Shown in pieces: positions 1 through 11,943 of a stretch of DNA of 64,000 bases (positions are counted from its first letter, which is position 1; each line of letters opens with the position of its first letter). The stretch is from Plantactinospora endophytica (lineage in GTDB: Bacteria; Actinomycetota; Actinomycetes; Mycobacteriales; Micromonosporaceae): NCBI RefSeq assembly GCF_016862915.1, contig NZ_BONW01000046.1:1-64000 (forward strand), written 5' to 3'. The position numbers were made by a program, and so were the translations under genes. The notes under the pieces were generated by a model, which worked only from the letters and a program-made list of their open reading frames with translations, did not search any database and was not told the DNA's origin.

Positions 1-1
1 G

Positions 2-532
2 CCCCCCGCGAACGAGCCGGGCAACGAGCAGCCGGCAGGTGGCAACCCGGGTGGCGGCCAACCGCCGGCCGGCAACCCCGGCAACGAACAGCCGCCCGCC
101 AACCAGCCCGGTAACGAACAGCCGCCGGCCAACCAGCCCGGCAACGAACAGCCGCCGGCCAACCAGCCCGGCAACGAGCAGCCGCCCGCCAACCAGCCTG
201 GCAACGAGTCCCCCGACCAGGAGCAGCCGGGTGGCGGCCAGGGGCCGGCCGGGCAGAAGCCAGAGCCGGAGAAGACGGGCAACGGCTCGAACCGTCCGAC
301 GGCGGCACCCACCGAGCCGGCGACGGAGGAGCAGCCGAAGACGGACGACAAGAACGTCGCCCAGGGCCCGCCGGTCACTCCTGCCGCCCAGGCGGAGACG
401 TCCGGTGGCGGTGGCGGGTTGGCCCTGACCGGTGCCAACACGATCGCCTTCCTCGGCGTCGGCCTGGCACTGCTCGTCGCCGGTGCGGCCTTCCTCTTCC
501 TCAGCCGTCGGCGCCGGACGGTACGACGCTGA
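2..532 (+). CDS. C-terminal part of LALTG-anchored cell-wall protein (5' partial)
   Basis: The frame beginning at base 2 reads into a Pro/Asn/Gly/Gln-rich stalk with ten-residue repeats of the type [11 protein letters not shown] charged Glu/Lys/Thr-rich linker and a Gly run follow. The end has sortase-substrate layout: LALTG at about bases 419-433, a hydrophobic segment of about 20 residues, then the basic tail SRRRRTVRR and TGA at 530-532. LAXTG-type motifs are recognised by class E sortases in high-GC actinobacteria, so the mature protein is probably covalently attached to peptidoglycan, with the repeats acting as a wall-spanning stalk. The N-terminal functional domain lies outside the window, so the function is unknown. 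An overlapping frame starting at base 39 is also open, but it is a shadow made of Arg/Pro/Ser. Confidence 0.8.
   Translation, partial: PPANEPGNEQPAGGNPGGGQPPAGNPGNEQPPANQPGNEQPPANQPGNEQPPANQPGNEQPPANQPGNESPDQEQPGGGQGPAGQKPEPEKTGNGSNRPTAAPTEPATEEQPKTDDKNVAQGPPVTPAAQAETSGGGGGLALTGANTIAFLGVGLALLVAGAAFLFLSRRRRTVRR
83..202 (+). repeat. Four tandem 30-bp units coding the wall-protein stalk
   Basis: Units start at 83, 113, 143 and 173. Each encodes [10 protein letters not shown] with a few silent or near-silent changes. The second and third units are identical, which suggests recent expansion by slippage or unequal crossing-over. Confidence 0.85.
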
Positions 533-1004
533 TGCGGAGCCGGATGCGGCACCGACGCGGATCGGCGCCGACCACGGTACGGAGGCGGACCCCGGTCGGC
601 AGGTAGCAGGTAGCACGACAGGTGCGGCCCCTGGCAGGGGTTACGGAGACCCAAGTCTTCGTGGCTCCCGGTCAGGGGCCGCACCTTTGCGTCCGCCACC
701 AGCCACTTTGGTCGGTCGCCGGGCATTCCTCCGATGTATCGCCGTTCCAATCTTGCGGCCACCCTCGACGGGATACATCTTTGTCTCTACCCTGACATGT
801 GCCATTAACCTTCGACGGCGCCATCCCGACCGGCGTACTCGAAGGCCAGCAGCCGGCGACCCCACCACCGTGCCACCGAGGTCGCTCGTGACCCACCATC
901 CCGTCCGGCCGCAGCCCACAGGGGGACAACCTCGTGACAGGCTTCCTCTATCCCACAGTCATCCGATCTATCCGTCCACTTGCGTCGACGAGCGGAGGTG
1001 CCCG
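533..1004. other. Intergenic region upstream of the GH95 gene
   Basis: I see no convincing gene in these 472 bases, although the GH95 frame stays open through them from base 432. Composition is less GC-biased at codon position three than in the flanking genes. The stretch holds a long perfect inverted repeat (620-686) and a purine-rich ribosome binding site (GGAGGTG) just before 1005. A promoter for the fucosidase must lie here, but no -35/-10 pair stands out. Confidence 0.5.
620..686. repeat. 14-bp perfect inverted repeat with 39-nt spacer
   Basis: AGGTGCGGCCCCTG at 620-633 is exactly complementary to CAGGGGCCGCACCT at 673-686. It lies 90 bases after the stop of the wall-protein gene. It could be a long-loop terminator for that gene or part of the leader of the fucosidase transcript. 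The 39-nt loop is unusual for a simple terminator, so its role is open. Confidence 0.5.
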
Positions 1005-4000
1005 ATGAGACGTACCGTCGCCGTCCTGCTCGCCCCGGTGCTGGCTGCCGGGGTCGTCGCCGTCGTCAGCGCGGCCGGCCCGGCCAGTCCGGCGTTCGCC
1101 GCCTCCGATCCCGCCCTCGCGCTCTGGTACGACGAACCGGCCACCGACTGGGAGACCCAGTCCCTGCCGATCGGCAACGGCGCGATGGGCGCCAGCGTCT
1201 TCGGCGGCATCCAGTCCGAGCGCCTGCAATACAACGAGAAGACGCTCTGGACCGGCGGTCCGGGGGACGGCAACTACAACAACGGCAACTGGACCTCCCC
1301 CCGCCCGACGGCGATCGACGACGTGCAGGCGATGATCGACAGCCAGCAGCGGGTCGCGCCGGCAACGGTGGCGAGCCGACTGGGCCAACCCAAGGTCGGC
1401 TTCGGCGCGTACCAGAACTTCGGCGACGTCTACCTCGACATGACCGGTACGCCCGCCTCGGTCGCCAACTACCGCCGGGAGCTGGACATCGCCGAGGCGA
1501 CCGCCCGGGTCAGCTACGACACCGGCGGCGTCACCTACCGCCGGGAGTTCATCGCCAGCCATCCCCGCAATGTGATCGTCACCCGGTTGACCGCGAGCCA
1601 GGCCGGCCGGGTCTCGTTCGTGCTGCGGCACGTCGCGCCCCGGTCCGGCGCCACCACGACGGTCAGCGGCGACCGGATCACCATCCGGGGCGCTCTCTCC
1701 AACGGCCTGCGCTACGAGTCGCAGCTCCGGGTGATCCTGGAGGGCGGCACCCGCACCAACGGCACGGACCGGATGACGGTCAGCGGGGCCACCAGCGCGA
1801 CGATCGTGCTCGCGGCGGGCACCAACTACGCGCCGACGTACCCGAGTTATCGCGGCGCGGACCCGGCCCAGAAGGTGACCGCGGCGGTCGACGGCGCGGC
1901 CGGCCAGGCGTGGGGCACGCTGTGGAGCCAGCACGTGGCCGACTACAAGGCGCTGTTCGACCGGGTGAAGCTCGCCATCGGCGGGCAGATGCCGAACATC
2001 CCGACCGACAACCTCCGGTCGGCCTACACCGGCGGGTCCAGCGCCGCCGACCGCGCGCTGGAGATGCTCTTCTTCCAGTACGGCCGCTACCTGCTGATCG
2101 CCTCGTCCCGGGCCGGCTCGCTGCCGGCGAACCTCCAGGGCGTCTGGAACAACTCCAACAGTCCGCCCTGGTCCGCCGACTACCACGTGAACATCAACCT
2201 CCAGATGAACTACTGGCCGGCGGAGATCACCAACCTGGCCGAGACCACGGGACCGCTGTTCGACTACATCGACTCGATGCGCGCCCCGGGCCGAACCACG
2301 GCGCAGAACATCTACAACAACTCGCCCGGCTGGGTGGTACACAACGAGACGAACCCGTACGGCTTCACCGGCGTACACGACTGGGCGAGTTCGTTCTGGT
2401 TCCCCGAGGCGGGCGCGTGGCTGGCCCAGCACCTCTACGACCACTACCTGTTCACCCGGGACACCGCCTTCCTGCGCGACCGGGCGTACCCGGTGCTGAA
2501 GGAGCTGACCCAGTTCTGGGTGGCGAACCTGCACACCGACCCGCGCGACAACCGGCTGGTCGTCTCGCCCAGCTACTCGCCGGAGAACGGCGACTTCACC
2601 GCCGGTGCGTCGATGTCGCAGCAGATCGTCTGGGAGCTGTTCAGCAACACCATCGCGGCCAGCAGCACGCTCGGGCTGGACGCCGACAGCCGTACGCAGT
2701 GGCAGTCGACGCTGAACCGGCTCGACCCGGGGCTGCGGATCGGCTCGTGGGGGCAGCTCCAGGAGTGGAAGGGCGACTGGGACAGCCAGTCCGACACGCA
2801 CCGGCACGTCTCGCACCTGTTCGGCCTGCATCCGGGCCGGCAGATCTCCGCGCTGACCAACACCGACTACGCCAACGCCGCCCGGGTCTCGCTGAACGCC
2901 CGGGGTGACGGCGGCACCGGCTGGAGCAAGGCGTGGAAGATCAACTTCTGGGCCCGCCTGCGGGACGGCGACCGCGCACACAAGCTGCTCCGCGAGCAAC
3001 TCACCGGGAGCACCCTGGCCAACCTCTGGGACACCCACCCGCCGTTCCAGATCGACGGCAACTTCGGCGCCACCTCCGGGGTCACCGAGATGCTGTTGCA
3101 GAGCCAGGTCGGCGTCGTCGACGTGCTGCCGGCGCTGCCGTCGGCGTGGTCGACCGGCTCGGTCACCGGGCTGCGCGCCCGGGGCAACGTCACCGTCGAC
3201 GTCGAGTGGGCCAACCGGAGCGCGACCCGGATCACCATGGCGGCCGGCAGCAGCGGAAACCTGACCGTCCGCAACCCGATCCTGGCCACCGCCGACGTGG
3301 TCGACCTGAGCACCGGGCAGGTCGTACCGGTCACCCGCAACGGCCAGCAGGTCACCTTCGCCGCCGTGGCGGGGCGCAGCTACCGGGCCACTGCCGGCTC
3401 GCAGCCGCCGCCTACCGGGCGGATCCAGGCCGAGGCGTACTCGGCGCAGTCCGGCACCCAGAACGTCTCGGACGCGGGCGCCCGGGGCGGCGTCAAGGTC
3501 GGGCACATCGAGAGCGGCGACTGGCTCGGGTACGCCTCGACCAACGCGTCGGGCCGGACCGGGATCACCGCCCGGGTCGCCTCCGGTGGCCCCGGCGGGC
3601 AGATCCAGGTCCGCACCGGATCGGCGACCGGTCCGGTACTCGGCACGCTGACCGTCCCGAACACCGGCGGGTACGGCACCTTCACCGAGGTCTCGACCTC
3701 GTTGACCAGCGGGTCGGGTCCGGTGTTCCTGGTCTTCACCGGCACCGGCGGCGGGCTGTTCGACGTGGACGAGTTCGAGCTGACCGGCACCGGCAACCCA
3801 CCGCCGGGGACGAACCTGGCGCTGAACAAGCCGGCGACCGCCGACAGTTCGTGCGCGACGACCGAGGGACCGGAGAAGGCGGTGAACGGCAGCGTCTCGG
3901 GCGGCTGGAGCGACAAGTGGTGCTCGAACGGGTCGTCGAAGTGGTGGCGGGTCGACCTCGGCACGGCGAGCACCGTCGGCCGGTTCGTCGTACGGCACGC

Positions 4001-4232
4001 GGGGGCGGGCGGGGAGAACACCGCGTACAACACCCGCGACTTCGACATCCAGGTCTCCACCAACGGCAGCACCTGGACGACGGTGTCGTCGCCGCGCGGC
4101 AACACCGCCAACGTCAGTACCCACACCATCACGCCGGTGAGCGCCCGCTACGTACGCGTCAACGTGCTGGCTCCGGGCACCAACGGCGACAACACCGCCC
4201 GGCTGTACGAGTTCGAGGCGTACCCGAGCTGA
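1005..4232 (+). CDS. Secreted GH95 alpha-L-fucosidase with CBM6 and F5/8C domains
   Basis: 1075 residues. The ATG at 1005 is preferred because GGAGGTG sits 5 bases upstream and it opens a typical signal peptide (MRRTVAVLL to about residue 34, cleavage after AFA). Residues about 35-790 match GH95, an inverting family acting on alpha-L-fucosides and alpha-L-galactosides. Visible family landmarks are [10 protein letters not shown] near the mature N terminus, [11 protein letters not shown] at about 394-404, which carries the two active-site Asn residues known in the family, and QIDGNFG at about 681 with the partner Asp. A CBM6-type module starts near 806 (RIQAEAY) and an F5/8C (CBM32-like) module near 937 (NLALNKPAT) runs to the end. 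The protein is probably an extracellular enzyme trimming fucosylated plant or host glycans. It stands alone, followed by two strong hairpins. Confidence 0.9.
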   Translation: MRRTVAVLLAPVLAAGVVAVVSAAGPASPAFAASDPALALWYDEPATDWETQSLPIGNGAMGASVFGGIQSERLQYNEKTLWTGGPGDGNYNNGNWTSPRPTAIDDVQAMIDSQQRVAPATVASRLGQPKVGFGAYQNFGDVYLDMTGTPASVANYRRELDIAEATARVSYDTGGVTYRREFIASHPRNVIVTRLTASQAGRVSFVLRHVAPRSGATTTVSGDRITIRGALSNGLRYESQLRVILEGGTRTNGTDRMTVSGATSATIVLAAGTNYAPTYPSYRGADPAQKVTAAVDGAAGQAWGTLWSQHVADYKALFDRVKLAIGGQMPNIPTDNLRSAYTGGSSAADRALEMLFFQYGRYLLIASSRAGSLPANLQGVWNNSNSPPWSADYHVNINLQMNYWPAEITNLAETTGPLFDYIDSMRAPGRTTAQNIYNNSPGWVVHNETNPYGFTGVHDWASSFWFPEAGAWLAQHLYDHYLFTRDTAFLRDRAYPVLKELTQFWVANLHTDPRDNRLVVSPSYSPENGDFTAGASMSQQIVWELFSNTIAASSTLGLDADSRTQWQSTLNRLDPGLRIGSWGQLQEWKGDWDSQSDTHRHVSHLFGLHPGRQISALTNTDYANAARVSLNARGDGGTGWSKAWKINFWARLRDGDRAHKLLREQLTGSTLANLWDTHPPFQIDGNFGATSGVTEMLLQSQVGVVDVLPALPSAWSTGSVTGLRARGNVTVDVEWANRSATRITMAAGSSGNLTVRNPILATADVVDLSTGQVVPVTRNGQQVTFAAVAGRSYRATAGSQPPPTGRIQAEAYSAQSGTQNVSDAGARGGVKVGHIESGDWLGYASTNASGRTGITARVASGGPGGQIQVRTGSATGPVLGTLTVPNTGGYGTFTEVSTSLTSGSGPVFLVFTGTGGGLFDVDEFELTGTGNPPPGTNLALNKPATADSSCATTEGPEKAVNGSVSGGWSDKWCSNGSSKWWRVDLGTASTVGRFVVRHAGAGGENTAYNTRDFDIQVSTNGSTWTTVSSPRGNTANVSTHTITPVSARYVRVNVLAPGTNGDNTARLYEFEAYPS

Positions 4233-4251
4233 CCCACCCGGGACGACGGAC

Positions 4252-4311
4252 GGCCCGGCTCGATCGGATCGAGCCGGGCCGTTCCGGGCCGGCCCTCGCG
4301 GGCCGGCCCGG
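4252..4311. terminator. Two tandem hairpins between GH95 and katG
   Basis: Stem 1: 13 bp, 4252-4264 with 4268-4280, 3-nt loop. Stem 2: 12 bp, 4284-4295 with 4300-4311, loop TCGC. Both stems are perfect and sit between two convergent genes, so they probably terminate both. Neither has a U-run, as is usual in actinomycetes. Confidence 0.75.
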
Positions 4312-4379
4312 CTGCCGTGACCAGGGCGACGTTGCCGTGATCGGGCGCTACTGCGGTGTCCGGGTGGCGCTGTCGGAGA

Positions 4380-6765
<2,386 letters not shown>

Positions 6766-6772
6766 GCACCGA

Positions 6773-6801
6773 AGTCTGGCCACTGATCTGGAATCAGTCA
6801 A
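6773..6801 (-). promoter_or_regulatory. furA-katG promoter and FurA-type operator
   Basis: Reading the minus strand, TTGACT (6801-6796) is a good -35. After 17 bases comes CAGACT (6778-6773) as a -10, which would start RNA at about the GTG at 6765, giving a leaderless message as known for mycobacterial furA. The perfect inverted repeat ACTGAT-CTGGA-ATCAGT (6782-6798) overlaps the -35 and closely resembles the mycobacterial FurA operator (TTGACTNATTCCAGA). The operator has outlived its own repressor gene. Confidence 0.7.
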
Positions 6802-6863
6802 GAATATGGGCGCGATGTCACCCCGGGATCTCACCCCGCCGACGTCGCCCCGCACGAACCACG

Positions 6864-6894
6864 CCGGCCCGGAACCCTATCGGTTCCGGGCCGG
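6864..6894 (-). terminator. 13-bp hairpin downstream of the metallophosphoesterase gene
   Basis: CCGGCCCGGAACC (6864-6876) pairs perfectly with 6882-6894 across a 5-nt loop. It lies 48 bases past the stop of the large metallophosphoesterase gene and just upstream of the katG promoter, so it probably insulates katG. Confidence 0.7.
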
Positions 6895-6906
6895 TCGTGT
6901 GGCACC

Positions 6907-6955
6907 GCTACCTGATCAACTGGCAGGGGTACGGCGTCCGGCTACCTGATCAACT
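6907..6955. repeat. 15-bp direct repeat: duplicated 3' end of the CBM5/12 gene
   Basis: GCTACCTGATCAACT occurs at 6907-6921 and 6941-6955, 34 bases apart. The inner copy contains the codons for the terminal LIR-stop. The outer copy lies beyond the stop and on the minus strand again reads QLIR-stop. It looks like a scar of a lost or partly duplicated CBM5/12 repeat end. Confidence 0.6.
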
Positions 6956-9900
6956 TCCAGGGGCCGTTCGGGTCACCGGGTGCCTGGTTCCGGGTGTACC
7001 ACTTGGCCTCGTACACGTGGCTCCGGTACGTCACCCGGTCGCCGGCCTGGTAGACCGTGGTCGGCGTCCAGGCCGCCGGGCTGCCGTCCGGCGGCGGCGG
7101 GGCGATCTCCTCCCAGGCACCGTTCGGGTTCCCCGGCGCCTGGTTCCGGGTGTACCAGCGGGCTCGGAAGATCTTCCCGTCGTGCGTCACGGTGTCACCG
7201 GCGTCGAAGATCCGGGACGCCGTCCAGACGGTCACCCCCGCCTCGGTCATGGCCAGTTCCTGCCACGGGCCGTTCGGGTCGCCCGGCTTCTGGTTCTTCG
7301 CGTACCAGGAGGCCAGGTAGACCCGGCCCTGGTGGCTGACCCGGTCACCGCTGTCGTAGACCTTCGACGCGCTCCAGGCCGGCGGCAGCTTCACCGTCAC
7401 GGTGCCGCTGCCCTGCGCCGCGTCCAGCAACTCGCTGCCGGAGTACGACGCGGTCAGCCGGTGCTCGCCGCCCACGAGGCCGACCGGCAGGGTGAAGGTC
7501 GCGGCGCCGTTCGCCAGGGTGGCCGAGCCGCGCATCGTGCTCCCCTCGCGCAACTCCACGGTGCCGGTGACCGGAGCGGTGCCGGCGGCGACCCTGACCG
7601 TCACCGTCGCCGCCGTACCCCAGTCCACTGTCGCCGGGCTGACGGTCACCGTCGGCGCACCCTTGGCGGTACGGAACACCGCCGGCTGGGCCACCGCCGT
7701 ACCGTCGTCGGCACTGCGGGCCGAGACGATCCAGGCGTACGAGGTGCCCGGCAGCAGCCCGCCCCAGTTCACCGTGGCGGTGCCGTTCGCGGGTACCTCG
7801 TCGGTGCCGATCACCCCGGACGGCACGTACGCGGCCAGCGAGTCGGTGTTGAACGAGGTCTTCCGGCTGGTGATGTCGACCGGCAGCGTCAGGTTGTCCT
7901 CCGCACCGTTGTAGCGCGGCGTGGTCTGGCTGCCGTCGGCCCGGATGTCGTACTCGGTCGCGCCGAAGTTCTCCAGCAGCGGCGAGTACGTGTCGATGGA
8001 CATCTCGGCCCGGTCCACGTCGAACTGCATCAGGCGCAGGAAGCTCGCCCCGAACTGCAACCGGTCGGTGGCTTTGTGGTCCACCTTCCCGTCCCGGTTC
8101 AGGTCGATGTTGCCGGCGGCGTCGACCAGGTCGGGCCAGAGTTCGCCGGCCGACACCGTGTAGAACTGGTAGTCCGCCAGCAGCTCGACCACGTCGTGCG
8201 TCACGGTGACGCCGACCTTCGTCTTCAGGTTGGTGCCGACGCCGTGCTCGTGCCCGGCGAGTACCAGGAAGACGTTGGGGTTGTTCTCGACGACCAGCTT
8301 GTAGAGCGGCGAGCCGTCCGGGGCGGAGAAGGCCGCGCCCCGGCCGTCGGGGTTCGTCGACGGCTTCAGGTAGTCGTGCGAGAGCAGGATGCCGTTGCGG
8401 TCCTTGTAGCGCTTGAAGACCGAGTCGGCCCAGCGGGCCTCCTCCGGCGTCACCCCGTAGGACAGCCCGACGGCGACGAAGTCCAGGCCACCGGCGGTGA
8501 AGAGGACGTAGTTGTTCTGGTTGTCCCGGCCCGGCGTGACGCTGCCGTCGGGGTTCGTCACCTCGTCCCAGGCGTGGTACTCGGCGCCCGCCGGCCAGCC
8601 CCGTGCGACCTGGTAGTACCGGTCGGCGCCGAAGGTCCGGCTGAACCGGGAGTCCGGGCCGGTCTCGGCACCGAGCTGGTTGTCGTGGTTACCGGCGATG
8701 ACCTGGTTGACCACGCCCTTGTCGTCGAGCACCCGCTGGTATTCGGAGGCACGCGAGAACTCCCGGTCGACCTGCTCGTTCAGGCCGGGCCGCTGCAACG
8801 AGCCGTCCGCGTTCTTGGCCAGCGGGTCGTAGTAGTCGTTCTCGATGATGTCGCCGGTGTGCGCCGTGTACGCGATCTTGCGCCCCGCCGCGTTGTCCGC
8901 GATCCACTGCGTCTGGCTCCGGTACGCGGCGGCGAAGATCGCCTGCTCCTCGGCGGTCTGGATGTCGGACGGCTCGGCCCGACCGTCGAAGTCGTCGTAC
9001 GTGCCGCCGGCCGCGCCCTCGGCCAGGTACTGGGTGTCGGTGAAGTGCGCGAGCGCGAAGTCGTACGTCGCCGGGTCCTCGAACCGGTCCTTGTCGTTCT
9101 GTGCCGACGAGTCACGCGGGGAGAGGTCGTCGGCGAACGGGTCCTCGCCGGTGACCAGCACGTGCACGGTACCGCCGGTCCGGTGCCCCGGCTCCAGCGG
9201 TGCGGTGAGCACGGTGCTCTGCCCGGCCTGTCCCCGGGAACTGGTCAGCACCACCCACTTCCTGGCGGCCGGGTCCCAGACCCGCAGCGCCACCACCCGC
9301 TTCGGGTCGGCCGTACCCTCCCAGCGCAGGATCGGGGTCGCGGAGGTGGCGCCGAGCGGCACGTCGTACCGCTGGAACACCACGTCGCGGCTGGACGGGG
9401 TGTCGATGGTCCGGCCGTCGAGCGGGCGCAGCGAGGCGACGTCGACGGTCCGGTCGTGCGCCACGTCCAGCGTGGTCGGCACGGCGGACGCCTCGCCCTG
9501 GTAGCCCGCCGTCGGCAGCACCAGGTCCGCCCTGGTGAAGGTGGCGGTCAGCGGTACCCCGTCCTCGCCGGGAATCTTCGCGGAGAGGGTGGCCGACGGC
9601 GCGTTCCCACCCGCGACGGCCGCGCCCAGTTCGGTCGGTACGTCCGGGATGCTCGCGCTGGTGAACCGCACCTCCCGGGTTGCGGTGTTGCCGAGCGTGT
9701 CGGTGGCGGTCACCGCGATGGTGTGGTCGCCGGCCGGCAGGCCGTGGCCGATCTGGTCGCCCTGGGCGACCGGCCTGCCGTCCAGGGTGATGGTCGGGGT
9801 GCCGGCCACCCCGGTGGCGTCGGCGATCTCGACGTCCAGTGCGACGGTCGCGGTCAGCCGCTGGCCCTGCGCCGGCACGCTGCTCTCCACCACCGGCGCG

Positions 9901-11930
9901 GTGTTGTCGACGGTGAACTGCCGGGTCGAGGTCTTGTCGCCGACGACGGCCCGGATGGTGTGCGCGCCGTCCGCGAGCGCGGTCGTGTCGACGTCCGCCC
10001 GCTTGCCCAGCGCCGGCAGCGCGGAGCCGTCCTCGGCGGTGACGGCGAACAGCACCGTCTTGGTCAGGGCGGCGTTGTGGCTGCTGCCGCAGGTGCCGTC
10101 GCCGATGTGCACGGTCACCGGCGAGCCGACCGGGTAGCTGGTCGAGCCGATGGTGACGGTGGTCCCGGCGATCATCCGGGTCAACTGGGTCGCCTTGCCG
10201 GCGACCGGGGCGAGCGCGAAGTCCCGCAGGGTGAAGTCGTCGTAGTTGTCGCAGCCGCCCGGCCTGGCGCTGCCGTGGTCGCTGCCGGCGACGAACTCCA
10301 GCACGTTGACGCCGGGGACCAGCCACTCGTTCGGGAACGCGAGGTCGGCGACCTCCTTCTCCCAGACGCCGAGGTCCAGCGGGATGCCGTTGATTAGCAC
10401 CTTGTTGTCGAAGCCGTTGTCGGCACCGTTGCCGCCGACGAAGACCTTCAGGTGCGCGTCGCCGCCGCTGCCCAGGGTGTCGATGGTCCGGGTGGTCGGG
10501 GCACCGTCGACGGTGAAGTGGAACTCGGCCTCCTTGTTGGGGCCGCAGGTGCCGTCGCCGAGCGCGAGCGAGGCGTCGGTGGTCGCCGTCTTCGTCACCG
10601 TCGACCCGGTGGTGGTGACCAGGTACGTCGTGCCGGCCGTCACCGTGCCCGGCGTGCTCAACGCCAGGCTGACCGAGCTGCGGGTCACCCGGAAGTCGTC
10701 GTGGTTCGGGCAGGTCGCGCCGTTGGCGGTGCCGTTGTAGTCACCGGTCTTCAGCTCGACGACGTTGTCCCCAGGCCTCAGGAACCGGGTCGGGAAGTCG
10801 AGGCTGACGTACGCGGCGCCGCTGACGGCGTAGTCGCCGCCCAGCTCGACCCGGTTCCCGTTCACCAGTACGTAGTTGTGGTACTTCGCCTCCATCGAGT
10901 TGCCGGCCTCGACCGTGAGGCCGAGCGTCGCCGTACCGGCGGCGAGCGTCTCGGCGTTCTCCGCCGGCCGACCGTCGATGGCCAGCGACTCGACGCTGTC
11001 GGTGCTGCCGTTCGGCAGCGCCGCGATCACCGGCCGGGTACCCCGGACCAACGCGCCGTCGGCCGGGGTCAGCTTTGCCGAGCCGGGAGCGGCGTTGTTC
11101 ACCTCGACGGTGACGCTCCGCTTCGCACCCGACCGGCTGGTCGCGACGACGGTGTGCCGGCCGTTGTCCAGCTTGGTGGTGTCGAGGTCGGCGGTCAGCC
11201 CGGCCGTGCTGCCCGGCTCGCCGGAGACGACGAAGGTGAGATCCTGGCGCAGCAGGTTCCGGCCGCTGCCACAGGTACCGTCGCCGAAGTTGTAGCTGAA
11301 CAGGTTCTGCTCGCCGTCGGCGACCACCCCGAGCAGACTGAGGTTGATGCTGCTCAGCGGGAAGTCGTCGTAGTTCGGGCAGCGCCCGCCCTCGCCGTAC
11401 GGGAGCTGCTCGTAGCCGGTCGCGCTGGTGTTGGTGGTGTCGACCCAGGCCCAACCGGCGTTCACGGTGACGGTGTTGGTGCCGGAGCGCAGCCAGTCGC
11501 CGGGGAAGGCGAGGCTGCCGCTGTTCCCGCCGGGGATGGTCGGGAAGTAGATCCGGTCCGCCTCGGCGGTGCGGCCGTTGACGGTGAGGTAGTTGCGGTA
11601 ACGCGCCTCGGTGCCGTTGCCGCCCATGTCAAAGCCGAAGTGGGCGGTGCCGGCGGTCCGGTCGGCGTCGATCGTCTCGCCGTCGACCGCGATGCCGACC
11701 ACCGAGTCGTCCTCGCTGGTGGGCTCGGCGGTGACGGTCACCGTACCGTCCAGGGTCTGCCCGTCGGTCAGGTTGAGGCTCGGCGTTCCGGCGACGGCCG
11801 GCGGCGGCGGTTCCTCCGCCACCGCCGCCGGCGGAACCAGTGCCGGCCCGGTCGCGGCGACCAGCGCGACGACGAGTACGGGCCAGAGCGCGCGCAGGCG
11901 TCTGACGCCCACCCGCGATTGGGATGTCAT
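6942..11930 (-). CDS. Giant secreted metallophosphoesterase with three C-terminal CBM5/12 modules
   Basis: 1662 residues. ATG at 11930 has AGGAG upstream (AAGGAGAAACCCGTC) and opens a signal peptide (ALWPVLVVALVAATGPALV). Residues about 45-680 contain three divergent copies of a domain marked by C-P/D-N-Y/H-DDF (about 182, 406, 558) and GDGTCG (about 216, 460, 612). Ig-like segments follow. The calcineurin-like phosphoesterase domain lies at about 985-1260, with HFTDTQ, HTGDIIEN, GNHDNQ, SHDY and AGHEHG supplying the two-metal site. Further Ig-like domains precede three CBM5/12 repeats (about 1517-1662), each of the form W-YxxGDxVxxxGxxYxAxWYxxNQxPGDPNGPW, typical of chitinases. The protein is probably an extracellular phosphatase, phosphodiesterase or nuclease tethered to chitin-like polymers. 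It follows the NicO gene with a 13-base gap. The substrate is unknown. Confidence 0.85.
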   Translation of the reverse strand: MTSQSRVGVRRLRALWPVLVVALVAATGPALVPPAAVAEEPPPPAVAGTPSLNLTDGQTLDGTVTVTAEPTSEDDSVVGIAVDGETIDADRTAGTAHFGFDMGGNGTEARYRNYLTVNGRTAEADRIYFPTIPGGNSGSLAFPGDWLRSGTNTVTVNAGWAWVDTTNTSATGYEQLPYGEGGRCPNYDDFPLSSINLSLLGVVADGEQNLFSYNFGDGTCGSGRNLLRQDLTFVVSGEPGSTAGLTADLDTTKLDNGRHTVVATSRSGAKRSVTVEVNNAAPGSAKLTPADGALVRGTRPVIAALPNGSTDSVESLAIDGRPAENAETLAAGTATLGLTVEAGNSMEAKYHNYVLVNGNRVELGGDYAVSGAAYVSLDFPTRFLRPGDNVVELKTGDYNGTANGATCPNHDDFRVTRSSVSLALSTPGTVTAGTTYLVTTTGSTVTKTATTDASLALGDGTCGPNKEAEFHFTVDGAPTTRTIDTLGSGGDAHLKVFVGGNGADNGFDNKVLINGIPLDLGVWEKEVADLAFPNEWLVPGVNVLEFVAGSDHGSARPGGCDNYDDFTLRDFALAPVAGKATQLTRMIAGTTVTIGSTSYPVGSPVTVHIGDGTCGSSHNAALTKTVLFAVTAEDGSALPALGKRADVDTTALADGAHTIRAVVGDKTSTRQFTVDNTAPVVESSVPAQGQRLTATVALDVEIADATGVAGTPTITLDGRPVAQGDQIGHGLPAGDHTIAVTATDTLGNTATREVRFTSASIPDVPTELGAAVAGGNAPSATLSAKIPGEDGVPLTATFTRADLVLPTAGYQGEASAVPTTLDVAHDRTVDVASLRPLDGRTIDTPSSRDVVFQRYDVPLGATSATPILRWEGTADPKRVVALRVWDPAARKWVVLTSSRGQAGQSTVLTAPLEPGHRTGGTVHVLVTGEDPFADDLSPRDSSAQNDKDRFEDPATYDFALAHFTDTQYLAEGAAGGTYDDFDGRAEPSDIQTAEEQAIFAAAYRSQTQWIADNAAGRKIAYTAHTGDIIENDYYDPLAKNADGSLQRPGLNEQVDREFSRASEYQRVLDDKGVVNQVIAGNHDNQLGAETGPDSRFSRTFGADRYYQVARGWPAGAEYHAWDEVTNPDGSVTPGRDNQNNYVLFTAGGLDFVAVGLSYGVTPEEARWADSVFKRYKDRNGILLSHDYLKPSTNPDGRGAAFSAPDGSPLYKLVVENNPNVFLVLAGHEHGVGTNLKTKVGVTVTHDVVELLADYQFYTVSAGELWPDLVDAAGNIDLNRDGKVDHKATDRLQFGASFLRLMQFDVDRAEMSIDTYSPLLENFGATEYDIRADGSQTTPRYNGAEDNLTLPVDITSRKTSFNTDSLAAYVPSGVIGTDEVPANGTATVNWGGLLPGTSYAWIVSARSADDGTAVAQPAVFRTAKGAPTVTVSPATVDWGTAATVTVRVAAGTAPVTGTVELREGSTMRGSATLANGAATFTLPVGLVGGEHRLTASYSGSELLDAAQGSGTVTVKLPPAWSASKVYDSGDRVSHQGRVYLASWYAKNQKPGDPNGPWQELAMTEAGVTVWTASRIFDAGDTVTHDGKIFRARWYTRNQAPGNPNGAWEEIAPPPPDGSPAAWTPTTVYQAGDRVTYRSHVYEAKWYTRNQAPGDPNGPWKLIR

Positions 11931-11943
11931 GACGGGTTTCTCC

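Noticed and set aside
948-4124. Antisense open frame of over 1000 codons opposite the fucosidase gene
   Set aside because: It is a GC-rich shadow made of Arg/Gly/Val/Ala/Pro with no domain. The plus-strand frame has signal peptide, GH95 motifs and a ribosome binding site.
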